NCBI RefSeq assembly: GCF_040365005.1
Contig: NZ_BAABWV010000001.1
Coordinates: 248,001-312,000 of the forward strand
Source of the DNA: Antarcticimicrobium sp040365005
GTDB taxonomy: Bacteria > Pseudomonadota > Alphaproteobacteria > Rhodobacterales > Rhodobacteraceae
Direction: 5' to 3'
DNA: 64,000 bases
A program made the translations under genes and the position numbers. This document shows, in pieces, positions 8,535 through 15,707 of the stretch. Under the pieces are notes generated by a model, which had not been told where the DNA came from, searched no databases, and saw only the letters and a program-made list of their open reading frames with translations. Each line of letters begins with the position of its first letter. Within the stretch, counting starts at the first letter, position 1.

Positions 8535-9402
8535 GCCGCGACTGGGATACCTTGGCACCGGGCTGATGGGCGGCCCGATGGTGCGCAACCTGCTCAAGGC
8601 GGGCTACGAGGTGACGGTGTGGAACCGCACCGCATCGAAATGCGACGAGGCCGTCGTCGCCGGGGCGCGGCGCGCGACCAGCCCGGCGGAGCTGGCGCGG
8701 CACAGCGACGCGGTGATGGCCTGCCTGACCAATGCGTCGGCGGTCGAGGCAGTGCTGTTCGGCCCGGATGGCGTGTCGGGGGTGACGGGGCCGGCGTTGT
8801 TCGTCGATTTCTCCTCGATGGACCCGGAGCAGACCCGTCTCTTTGGTGAGCGGTTGCGCGCGGCCAACGGCATGGGCTGGGTCGATGCGCCGGTCTCGGG
8901 CGGCACACCGGCGGCCACCGCCGGGGCGCTGACCATCATGGCCGGCGGCACAGAGGCTGATTTCGCGATGGCCGAACCGCTGATGGCGCCGCTGGCGCAA
9001 CGGGTCACCCACATGGGGCCGTCCGGGACCGGGCAGATGACCAAGCTGGTGAACCAGGTGATCTCGGGCTGCACCATGGCGGTGGTGGCCGAGGCGGTGC
9101 AATTCGCCAAGGCCAAGGGAGTCGACGCCACCCGCCTGACCGACGCGCTTGCCGGCGGATTCGCCGATTCCAAGCCGTTTCAACTGCTGGCGCCGCGCAT
9201 GGCCGCCGAGAATTTCGAGAACCCGCTGGGCACGGTGGCGATGATGCTGAAGGATCTCGACACGGTGGCCGAGGTCGGTGAGGGAAGCGCGGCGCTGCCG
9301 ATGACCGAGACCGCCCGCGCGCTGATGCGCACCGCCTGCGACCAGGGCCACGCGCAGGATGATATCTCGACCATCGTGCTCACGCTCAAGGGGCTGGCAT
9401 GA
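8527..9402 (+). CDS. NAD(P)-dependent beta-hydroxyacid dehydrogenase (HIBADH family)
   Basis: A 291-residue protein with the Rossmann motif GYLGTGLMGGPM at residues 7-18, the substrate-binding motif DAPVSGGTPAA at 120-130 and catalytic Lys173 (MTKLVNQ). Family members interconvert 3-hydroxy acids and semialdehydes, for example 3-hydroxyisobutyrate or tartronate semialdehyde. The ATG at 8527 overlaps the stop of the IlvD-like gene by 8 bases, and the following gene overlaps this one by 4, so all three are coupled. In this setting it could oxidise a 2-substituted 3-hydroxy acid to a malonate semialdehyde on the way to the malonate used by the next protein. That link is inference. Confidence 0.88.
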   Translation: MNKPRLGYLGTGLMGGPMVRNLLKAGYEVTVWNRTASKCDEAVVAGARRATSPAELARHSDAVMACLTNASAVEAVLFGPDGVSGVTGPALFVDFSSMDPEQTRLFGERLRAANGMGWVDAPVSGGTPAATAGALTIMAGGTEADFAMAEPLMAPLAQRVTHMGPSGTGQMTKLVNQVISGCTMAVVAEAVQFAKAKGVDATRLTDALAGGFADSKPFQLLAPRMAAENFENPLGTVAMMLKDLDTVAEVGEGSAALPMTETARALMRTACDQGHAQDDISTIVLTLKGLA

Positions 9403-10100
9403 CCCGTATCGGAATGATCGTGCCCCCCGCCGCCGGCGCGGTCCCGCCCGAGCCGCCGCAGCTCTATCCCGATCTCGAGTTCATATCGGTCGGGCTCGGC
9501 ATTCCCGAGGTGACGCCGGAGGGCTTCAACCAGGTGATCGGGCGGCTGTCGGATCTGGCCGGGGACTTGCGGGCGCAGGGAGCCGAGGCGATCTCGCTCA
9601 TGGGCACTTCGCTGAGCTTCTATCGTGGGCCGGAGGGCAATGCCGAGGTGCTGCAGGCGTTGCGCGCGGGCGGCGGCGTGCCGGCGACCACGATGACCGA
9701 CTCGGTGCTCGACGCTCTCTCTGCGGTGGGCGCGAAACGGGTTGCGGTCGGCACCGCCTATACCGAACCGGTGAACGCCGCGCTGACCCGCTACCTGACC
9801 GCAAACGGGTACGAGGTGGCGGCGCTTGAGGCGATGCACCTGAAAACGGTCGAGGAGGTGTTCGCCACCAGCGACGCCGACCTGATCGCGCTGGGCGAGC
9901 GCGCCATCGCCGCCGCGCCGGGGGCCGATTGCCTGTTCATCTCCTGCGGCGGGCTGCACACCCTGCCGGTGATCCCGGTGCTGGAGGCATCGCATGGGCT
10001 GCCGGTGATCTCCAGCGCCACCGCCGGCGCCTGGGGCGCGGCGCGGCTGGCCGGGCATTCGGGGCGCTCGCCGGGTCACGGGCGATTGTTTGAGGTCTGA
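9399..10100 (+). CDS. Arylmalonate decarboxylase-like protein (Asp/Glu racemase superfamily)
   Basis: The 233-residue protein matches, from memory, the Bordetella arylmalonate decarboxylase over its whole length, with a constant offset of five residues. It shares the N-terminal IGMIVPPAAG, the LYPDL and VTPEG stretches, SLMGTSLSFYRG (Gly69, Thr70, Ser71 for Gly74, Thr75, Ser76), the TAY motif (Tyr121 for Tyr126) and SCGGL (Cys183 for Cys188). The known enzyme uses the single Cys to protonate an enolate formed by cofactor-free loss of CO2 from a 2-aryl or 2-alkenyl malonate. Maleate isomerases and racemases of the superfamily have two Cys; here the first site is Gly, as in the decarboxylase. 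It overlaps the HIBADH gene by 4 bases. The natural substrate is unknown. Confidence 0.85.
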   Translation: MTRIGMIVPPAAGAVPPEPPQLYPDLEFISVGLGIPEVTPEGFNQVIGRLSDLAGDLRAQGAEAISLMGTSLSFYRGPEGNAEVLQALRAGGGVPATTMTDSVLDALSAVGAKRVAVGTAYTEPVNAALTRYLTANGYEVAALEAMHLKTVEEVFATSDADLIALGERAIAAAPGADCLFISCGGLHTLPVIPVLEASHGLPVISSATAGAWGAARLAGHSGRSPGHGRLFEV

Positions 10101-10134
10101 GGCCCGGCGCGGGGGTCATCCGTCACGCCCTCTC

Positions 10135-10211
10135 CTGTCATCCCCGCGCAAGCGGGGATCCCGGACCGAGGCGCTTGGCTTGAGAGGTCCCCGCTTTCGC
10201 GGGGATGACAG
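10135..10211. repeat. Dispersed palindromic repeat, copy 1 of 3
   Basis: A 77-bp element bounded by CTGTCATCCCCGC and GCGGGGATGACAG, which are reverse complements. Each end also forms its own small hairpin (CCCCGC-GCAA-GCGGGG at the left). The same architecture recurs at 55205-55277 and 55321-55391. It lies between the convergent ends of the decarboxylase gene and the kynurenine operon, marking the border of two clusters. The form resembles REP/BIME-like intergenic elements. Confidence 0.8.
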
Positions 10212-10246
10212 CGTTGTGCACGCTGCCTGACACCACGAAACGCGAA

Positions 10247-10274
10247 CGGGCCGCCCCGTTTCCGGAACGGCCCG
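10247..10274 (-). terminator. Stem-loop after the ridA-like gene
   Basis: On the minus strand CGGGCCG and a partner ending in GGCCCG form a GC-rich hairpin with a GAAA loop region, 22 bases after the stop of the RidA-like gene. Only a short TTCG follows rather than a long U tract, so termination strength is uncertain. Confidence 0.4.
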
Positions 10275-10296
10275 ATTGCCAGGCGATCCGAACCGC

Positions 10297-10695
10297 CTAT
10301 TGCGGGATATGCGCGGTCGCCTCGATCTCGAGCAGCGCCTCGTCCTCGAGCAGGTCGGCCACCACCAGCAGCGACATCGCCGGGAAGTTGCGGCCCAGGA
10401 TGCCGCGATAGGCGCGGCCGATCTCGCCCTGGTGCGCCATGTACTCTGCCTTGTCCTTGACGAACCAGGTCAGGCGGGTGATGTGCTCAGGCCCGCCGCC
10501 GGCGGCCTCGACCACGTCGCGAATATTCTTCAGGGCCTGTTCCATCTGGCCGATGAAATCGTGGCTTTCGAACTTCTGCTCGGCGGTCCAGCCGATCTGT
10601 CCGCCCACGTAAAGCGTTCCGTCCGCCGTCAGAATGCCGTTGGCATAGCCCTTGGCCGGTGCCCATCCGTCGGGCTGGATAACCTTGTTCGTCAT
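10297..10695 (-). CDS. RidA family protein, last gene of the 2-aminobenzoate operon
   Basis: The 132-residue protein has the YjgF/RidA fold signature (YVGGQIGWTAEQ early, EIEATAHI at the end). Classical RidA enzymes hydrolyse enamines and imines with an arginine equivalent to Arg105, in the sequence PARS; here the matching stretch is FPAMSLL with Met107, so the standard imine deaminase mechanism may not apply. RidA relatives also include 2-aminomuconate deaminase. It lies 21 bases after kynU at the end of the operon. The monooxygenase/reductase product in this pathway keeps an enamine nitrogen, so release of ammonia from that CoA ester is a reasonable hypothesis but is not proven. Confidence 0.85.
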   Translation of the reverse strand: MTNKVIQPDGWAPAKGYANGILTADGTLYVGGQIGWTAEQKFESHDFIGQMEQALKNIRDVVEAAGGGPEHITRLTWFVKDKAEYMAHQGEIGRAYRGILGRNFPAMSLLVVADLLEDEALLEIEATAHIPQ

Positions 10696-10716
10696 GTCTT
10701 GCCTTTCCGTTCTGTC

Positions 10717-11913
10717 TCAGGTCACCCGCGAGCGGGTCTGGTATTTCGCGTCGCGCCACAACTCGTTGCCAATCACATCCTCGATGATCTTGGCGGCGGC
10801 GACGACGTCGTCCTCGTCGATGTAAAGCGGCGTGAAGCCGAAACGCATGATGTCGGGGGCGCGGAAATCGCCGATCACACCGCGGTCGATCAGCGCCTGG
10901 ATCGCCGCATAGCCATGCTCGAACCGGAACGAGACCTGGCTGCCCCGGATCGTACCGTCGCGCGGCGTTGCCAGTTCCAGTTGCGGACAGCGCGCCTCGA
11001 CCTCGGCGATGAAGCGATTGGTCAGCGTCAGCGAGGCGGCGCGCAGATCCTCCATATCCACCCCGTCCCAGGCGGTCAGCGCCTGTTGCAGCACCGCCAG
11101 TTGCAGGATCGGCGGCGTACCCACCCGCAACCGCTCGGTCGACATCGCCGGGCGATAGTGCCGTTCCATCGCGAAGGGCGCATCATGGCCCAGCCAGCCC
11201 GAAAGCGCGGGCTGCACCTGCTCGACGATATCCGGGCGCACATAGATGAAGGCCGGCGCGCCGGGGCCGCCATTGAGATACTTGTAGGAGCAGCCGACCG
11301 CGAATTCACAGTTGCTGCCGGCCAGATCGACCGGCACCGCGCCGGCGCTATGGGCCAGGTCCCAGATCATCACCGCACCCGCGTCATGGGCCAGCCTGGT
11401 GATCGCCTGCATGTCGTGCATGCGACCGGTGCGGTAATCGACTTGGGTCAGCATCACCACCGCGACCTCCTCGGTGATGGCCTCGGCCACCGCCTCGGGG
11501 TCGGGCGCGCGCAGCTCGTAGCCCTGCCCCAACAGCCCGACCAGCCCCTCGGCCATGTAGAGGTCCGAGGGGAAATTGCCGTTGTCCGACAGGATCACCT
11601 TGCGGCCCGGACGCATCTTCAGCGCCGCCGCCAGCGCCTGGTAAACCTTGATCGAGAGCGTATCGCCGGTGGCGACCGATCCCGCCGGTGCGCCCACCAA
11701 TTCGCCGATCCGATCGCCCACAACTCGCGGCAGATCCATCCAGCCGGCGCTGTTCCAGGCCTTGATCAGGTCCGCGCCCCATTCGTCGCGCATCACCGCG
11801 CCGACGCGGTCCACCGCACCCTTGGGCAGCGGCCCCAGCGAGTTTCCGTCAAGATACAGAACGCCCTCGGGCAGATCGAACAGATCCTTTCGGGGCAAGG
11901 TTGCTTTGCTCAT
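10717..11913 (-). CDS. kynU: Kynureninase
   Basis: The 398-residue PLP enzyme splits L-kynurenine into anthranilate and L-alanine. The N-terminus has the typical YLDGNSLGPLPKGA, Asp185 (IWDLAHSAGA) contacts the PLP ring nitrogen, and Lys211 in CSYKYLNGGPG is the Schiff-base lysine. I place the start at 11913 (MSKATLPRKD) since it follows the tryptophan dioxygenase stop by two bases and has the family's length; a frame nine codons longer would overlap kynA. It supplies anthranilate directly to the CoA ligase of the same operon. It is clearly distinct from biosynthetic pathways, as no NAD synthesis genes are near. Confidence 0.95.
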   Translation of the reverse strand: MSKATLPRKDLFDLPEGVLYLDGNSLGPLPKGAVDRVGAVMRDEWGADLIKAWNSAGWMDLPRVVGDRIGELVGAPAGSVATGDTLSIKVYQALAAALKMRPGRKVILSDNGNFPSDLYMAEGLVGLLGQGYELRAPDPEAVAEAITEEVAVVMLTQVDYRTGRMHDMQAITRLAHDAGAVMIWDLAHSAGAVPVDLAGSNCEFAVGCSYKYLNGGPGAPAFIYVRPDIVEQVQPALSGWLGHDAPFAMERHYRPAMSTERLRVGTPPILQLAVLQQALTAWDGVDMEDLRAASLTLTNRFIAEVEARCPQLELATPRDGTIRGSQVSFRFEHGYAAIQALIDRGVIGDFRAPDIMRFGFTPLYIDEDDVVAAAKIIEDVIGNELWRDAKYQTRSRVT

Positions 11914-11915
11914 TC

Positions 11916-12755
11916 TCACAATTCTCCGCGCAAGTGCCACAGTTCGGGAAACAGCTCGACGTCGAGCATCCGGCGCAGGTACTGCACGCCCGAGGTGCCG
12001 CCGGTGCCGCGTTTGAAGCCGATCACCCGTTCCACCGTGGTGACATGGTTGAACCGCCAGCGGCGGAAGTAATCCTCCAGATCGACCAGTTTCTCGGCCA
12101 GTTCATAGAGCGTCCACCACTTGTCCACGTCCTCATAGACCTGCTTCCACTTGGCCTGCACCTCGGGCAGCGCGCTGTGCGGCTGATCCAGTTGCAGCGC
12201 CGGAACCTTGGCGTCCGGCCCGTCGATTGTGGTGAAGAGAAGCCGGATCACGTCGTCGTAGAAACTGGGCCGTGCCAGTTCCGCGGTCAGCATCTGCTGC
12301 ACCTCGGGCTGATGCGCGTGCGGCTTGACCATGTTGGTGTTCCGGTTGCCCAGGATGTATTCGATCATCCGGTACTGGTAGGACTGGAACCCCGACGACG
12401 GCCCCAGTGCCTCGCGGAACCGGGTGTAATCGGCCGGCGTCATGGTGCGCAGCACGTCCCAAGCGTTGTTGAGCTGTTCGAAGATGCGGCTGACCCGCGC
12501 CAGCATCTTGAACGCCTGCGGCATGGAGCCGGCGTTCATCGCGTCGCGCGCCGCCGTCATCTCGTGGATTGCCAGTTTCATCCACAGCTCGCTGGTCTGG
12601 TGCTGGATGACGAAGAGCATCTCGTCATGGGCACCGCTCAGCGGGCGCTGCTGGTCCAGCAGGGCGTCGAGCCCCAGGTAATCGCCATAGGACATGGCGT
12701 CCGCAAAGCTCATCCGGGCGCCTTCGGCCCCGGGATCATAGGCCGATCCGGTCAT
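11916..12755 (-). CDS. kynA: Tryptophan 2,3-dioxygenase
   Basis: This 279-residue heme enzyme opens the indole ring of L-tryptophan to N-formylkynurenine. The active-site stretch FVIQHQTSELWMKL holds His52, the equivalent of the distal His in other bacterial enzymes, and the C-terminal WRFNHVTTVERVIGFKRGTG holds the heme-ligand His and the substrate-binding loop. GFQSYQYRMIEYILGN is another family signature. Its start overlaps the ligase stop by 4 bases and its stop is two bases from kynU, so the two kyn genes are coupled to the anthranilate module. The formamidase for the step between kynA and kynU is not in the window. Confidence 0.96.
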   Translation of the reverse strand: MTGSAYDPGAEGARMSFADAMSYGDYLGLDALLDQQRPLSGAHDEMLFVIQHQTSELWMKLAIHEMTAARDAMNAGSMPQAFKMLARVSRIFEQLNNAWDVLRTMTPADYTRFREALGPSSGFQSYQYRMIEYILGNRNTNMVKPHAHQPEVQQMLTAELARPSFYDDVIRLLFTTIDGPDAKVPALQLDQPHSALPEVQAKWKQVYEDVDKWWTLYELAEKLVDLEDYFRRWRFNHVTTVERVIGFKRGTGGTSGVQYLRRMLDVELFPELWHLRGEL

Positions 12756-14371
12756 TCCGCGTTCCTCAGTCTGAAGCGTTGAATCTTGCCCGACTCGGTT
12801 TTCGGCAGTTCCTTGGCGAACACCACCGAGCGCGGGTATTTATAGGGCGCGATCACCGCCTTGACGTGATCCTGCAACAGCTTGACCATCAAATCGCCCG
12901 GCACATGGCCGGCGCCGAGCACCACATGCGCCTCGACGATCTGGCCGCGCGCCGCGTCCGGAGCACCGATCACCGCGCATTCCAGCACCGCCTCATGCGC
13001 CAGCAAGGCCGCCTCGACCTCCGGCCCGGCGATGTTGTAGCCCGACGACAGGATGATGTCGTCGTTGCGCGCGGCGAAATGGAAATAGCCGTCCTCATCC
13101 TGCACGAAGGCGTCACCGGTGACGTTCCAGCCGTCCTGGACATACTCGCCCTGACGCTCGCCGAAGAGATAGCGACAGCCGCCCGGCCCGCGCACCGCAA
13201 GGCGGCCGACCGTCCCGCGCGGCACCTCCTGGCCATCCTCGCCGATCACCTTGGCCTCATAGCCCGTGACCGGCTTGCCGGTACAGGCGGGCTTGTGATC
13301 ATCGAACCGGTTGGTGATGAAGATATGCAGCATCTCGGTGGCGCCGATCCCGTCGAGCATCGGCTTGCCGGTCTTTTCGATCCAGGCGTCATAAACCGGA
13401 CCCGGCAGGGTCTCGCCCGCCGAGACCGCCGCGCGCAGCGAGGACAGGTCGGCCCCCTCGTCCATCGCCACCAACATCGCGCGATAAGCGGTCGGCGCGG
13501 TGAAACAGACAGTCGCCTTATATTTCTCGATGATCTCGATCATGTTCGGCGGCGAGGCATTTTCCAGCAGCGTCGCCGCCGCCCCGAAGCGCAGCGGAAA
13601 GATCGCCAGCCCGCCCAGCCCGAAGGTAAAGGCCAAGGGCGGCGAGCCGATGAAGATATCCTCGGGGGTGACGTTCAGAACCTCGCGCGCGTAGCCGTCG
13701 GCGATGATCAGCAGGTCACGGTGAAAATGCATGGTGCCCTTCGGTTCCCCGGTGGAACCGGAGGTGAAGCCGATCAGCGCCACGTCGTCCTGGGCGGTGT
13801 CGACGGCGTCGAACTTCACCGGTTTCTGCAACGCCAGCCGGTCCAGTTCGGCGTCATGGTTCGAGGTGCCGTCGAACCCCACCACGGTTTCCAGGATGTC
13901 GCTGTCCTTGGCACAGGCGGTCATCTCGTCCATCAGCCGGGTGTCGCAGAGCGCATGGGTGATCTGCGCCTTTTCCACGTATTTCGCCAGTTCCCCGGCG
14001 CGCAGCATCGGCATGGTGTTGACCACCACCGCGCCGACCTTGGTCGCGGCCAGCCAGCAGGCCACCATCGCCGGGTTGTTGGCCGAGCGGATCATCACCC
14101 GGTTGCCCGGTTTCACCCCGAGATCGTCGACCAGCGCATGCGCCAGCCGGTTGGTCCAGTCGGTGAGTTCCTTGTAGGTGCGCCGTCGCCCGTTGCCGAT
14201 CAGCGCGGTGTGATCGCCAAAGCCCTTGTCGACCATGGCGTCGGTCAGCTCCACCCCCGCGTTCAGCCGGTCGGGATAGTCGAACCCGTCCAGCAACAGG
14301 TCGGGCCAGGTCTCGGGCGCCGGCAGGTTGTCGCGGGTGAATGTATCGCTATGGGCAGATGGTCTGAGCAT
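12752..14371 (-). CDS. 2-aminobenzoate-CoA ligase (benzoate-CoA ligase family)
   Basis: A 539-residue AMP-forming acyl-CoA synthetase. The ATP loop GFTSGSTGEPKGT is at residues 201-213, the A5-like GIGATEMLHIF lies near 345, and the C-terminal KTESGKIQRFRLRN carries the adenylation lysine. It activates a carboxylate as AMP ester and then as CoA thioester. Benzoate-CoA and 2-aminobenzoate-CoA ligases are close relatives; I favour anthranilate because kynurenineuse precedes it in the pathway and the 2-aminobenzoyl-CoA monooxygenase/reductase heads the operon. The stop overlaps kynA by 4 bases. Its upstream gap of 75 bases holds a stem-loop. Confidence 0.9.
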   Translation of the reverse strand: MLRPSAHSDTFTRDNLPAPETWPDLLLDGFDYPDRLNAGVELTDAMVDKGFGDHTALIGNGRRRTYKELTDWTNRLAHALVDDLGVKPGNRVMIRSANNPAMVACWLAATKVGAVVVNTMPMLRAGELAKYVEKAQITHALCDTRLMDEMTACAKDSDILETVVGFDGTSNHDAELDRLALQKPVKFDAVDTAQDDVALIGFTSGSTGEPKGTMHFHRDLLIIADGYAREVLNVTPEDIFIGSPPLAFTFGLGGLAIFPLRFGAAATLLENASPPNMIEIIEKYKATVCFTAPTAYRAMLVAMDEGADLSSLRAAVSAGETLPGPVYDAWIEKTGKPMLDGIGATEMLHIFITNRFDDHKPACTGKPVTGYEAKVIGEDGQEVPRGTVGRLAVRGPGGCRYLFGERQGEYVQDGWNVTGDAFVQDEDGYFHFAARNDDIILSSGYNIAGPEVEAALLAHEAVLECAVIGAPDAARGQIVEAHVVLGAGHVPGDLMVKLLQDHVKAVIAPYKYPRSVVFAKELPKTESGKIQRFRLRNAE

Positions 14372-14393
14372 TCGGTCTTCCCTCTCCTGATTG

Positions 14394-14433
14394 GGACCGG
14401 GATCCGCCGTCTGACGCGGCTTTTTCCCGGTCC
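14394..14433 (-). other. Intercistronic stem-loop before the CoA ligase
   Basis: GGACCGGGA at 14394-14402 is the reverse complement of TCCCGGTCC at 14425-14433, and a smaller CCGC/GCGG pair lies inside. The structure fills most of the 75-base gap between the acyl-CoA dehydrogenase stop and the ligase start. No U tract follows it on the minus strand, so RNA processing or stability is more likely than termination. Confidence 0.45.
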
Positions 14434-14446
14434 TGTTTGTCCTGAC

Positions 14447-15610
14447 TTAGCCTTGCTGGAACGCCCCCAGCGCCTGGCGGGCGATGACCACCCGCTGCAC
14501 GTCCGAGGCGCCCTCGTAGATGCGCAGCGCGCGGATCTCGCGATAGAGCTTTTCCACCGCCTCGCCCGAGCGCACGCCGTCGCCGCCGTGCAATTGCACC
14601 GCCTTGTCGATCACCTGCTGCGCCTGGTCGGTGGCGAACAGTTTCGCCATCGCCGCCTCGCGGGTGACGCGCGGCGCGCCGCTGTCCTTGGTCCAGGCGG
14701 CGCGATAGACCAAAAGCGCGGCCGCATCCACGTCCAGCGCCATGTCGGCGATATGCCCCTGCACCATCTGCAGGTCGAACAGTGGCGCGCCCTGCACCGT
14801 GCGGCTTGTGACCCGCGCTAGCGCCTCGTCCAGCGCCCGGCGCGCGAATCCCAGCGCGGCGGCAGCGACGGTGGAGCGGAATACGTCCAGCACCGACATC
14901 GCGATCTTGAACCCGGCGCCCGCCTCGCCCAGCAGCGCGCTGGCCGGGATCCGGCAATCGGTGAACCGCAGCGTCGCCAGCGGGTGCGGCGCGATCACCT
15001 CCAGCCGCTCGGCGATCTCCAGCCCCGGCGTATCAGCGGGCACGATGAAGGCCGACAGCCCCTTGGCGCCGGGCGCCTCGCCGGTGCGGGCAAAGGTGCA
15101 ATAGACATCCGCGATCCCGCCGTTGGAGATCCAGGTCTTTTCCCCGTTCAGCACGAAGTGATCGCCGTCCCGCGTCGCGGTCATGGTCGAATTGGCCACG
15201 TCCGACCCCGAGGCCGGCTCGGTCAGCGCAAAAGCGGAAATCGCCTTGCCGGCCCGCGTCTGCGTCAGCCACTCGGCGCGCTGCGCCGGCGTGCCGAACA
15301 GCGAGATCGCGCCGGTGCCCAGCCCCTGCATCGCGAAGGCGAAATCGGCCAGCCCGTCATGGCGCGCCAGTGTCTCGCGGATCAGGCAGAGGCTGCGCAC
15401 GTCCAGCCCGGTGCCGGTTTCGGGATTGACGGCAGAATGGGTCAGGAACCCGGCCTCGCCCAGCCCGGCGACCAGCGCGCGGCAGGCGGCATCGGTATCG
15501 CCGTGATCAATGGCGCCAAGGTGCGTGCTCGCCCAGGCCTCCAGCGCCTCGGACAGCTCTTTGTGCTTCGGCTCGAAAAACGGCCAGTTCAGGAAACTCC
15601 GGTCGGGCAT
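14447..15610 (-). CDS. Acyl-CoA dehydrogenase family protein
   Basis: The 387-residue flavoprotein follows the usual order of N-terminal helical, middle beta and C-terminal helical domains. FALTEPASGSDVAN and TWISNGGIADVYCTFA are FAD and substrate signatures, QVIDKAVQLHGGDGV is the C-terminal signature, and the Glu of IYEGASDVQR matches the catalytic base. The start at 15610 is preceded by GGGGAGGGG; a frame 47 codons longer has no support. In the aerobic 2-aminobenzoate pathway the ring, once reduced, is handled by beta-oxidation-like steps, and this enzyme would introduce a double bond into a cyclic CoA ester. The exact intermediate is not known from the sequence. Confidence 0.9.
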   Translation of the reverse strand: MPDRSFLNWPFFEPKHKELSEALEAWASTHLGAIDHGDTDAACRALVAGLGEAGFLTHSAVNPETGTGLDVRSLCLIRETLARHDGLADFAFAMQGLGTGAISLFGTPAQRAEWLTQTRAGKAISAFALTEPASGSDVANSTMTATRDGDHFVLNGEKTWISNGGIADVYCTFARTGEAPGAKGLSAFIVPADTPGLEIAERLEVIAPHPLATLRFTDCRIPASALLGEAGAGFKIAMSVLDVFRSTVAAAALGFARRALDEALARVTSRTVQGAPLFDLQMVQGHIADMALDVDAAALLVYRAAWTKDSGAPRVTREAAMAKLFATDQAQQVIDKAVQLHGGDGVRSGEAVEKLYREIRALRIYEGASDVQRVVIARQALGAFQQG

Positions 15611-15627
15611 CTTGCACCCCTCCCCTG

Positions 15628-15658
15628 TTCTTCTCTTTTCAAATACTCCCGCCGGAGG
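15628..15658. repeat. Dispersed intergenic motif (TTCTTCTC...AATACTCC), copy 1 of 3
   Basis: A 31-bp stretch reading TTCTTCTC, then TTTTCAAATACTCC, then CGCCGGAGG. It recurs nearly unchanged at 41471-41501 and, for its first 22 bases, at 61119-61140. CTCC and GGAG at the right side form a short hairpin. Here it lies between the enoyl-CoA hydratase stop and the acyl-CoA dehydrogenase start inside an operon. Confidence 0.7.
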
Positions 15659-15676
15659 CGCTGCCGCCGGCCACCC

Positions 15677-15700
15677 GCCCGGCCCGTTGCCGGACCGGGC
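15677..15700 (-). other. Stem-loop after enoyl-CoA hydratase gene
   Basis: GCCCGG at 15677 pairs with CCGGGC ending at 15700, with further pairing inside. It starts 8 bases after the hydratase stop codon on the minus strand. There is no U tract, so full termination inside the operon is doubtful; partial termination or mRNA stabilisation is possible. Confidence 0.4.
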
Positions 15701-15707
15701 GCCCGGA

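Noticed and set aside
12779..14821. A 680-codon open frame on the plus strand opposite the CoA ligase
   Set aside because: It is the antisense shadow of the ligase and acyl-CoA dehydrogenase genes; composition is Arg/His/Gln rich and no family is recognisable. Other long antisense frames (2102-3874 minus, 18537-20084 plus, 26687-28213 plus, 61233-63566 plus) are rejected for the same reason.
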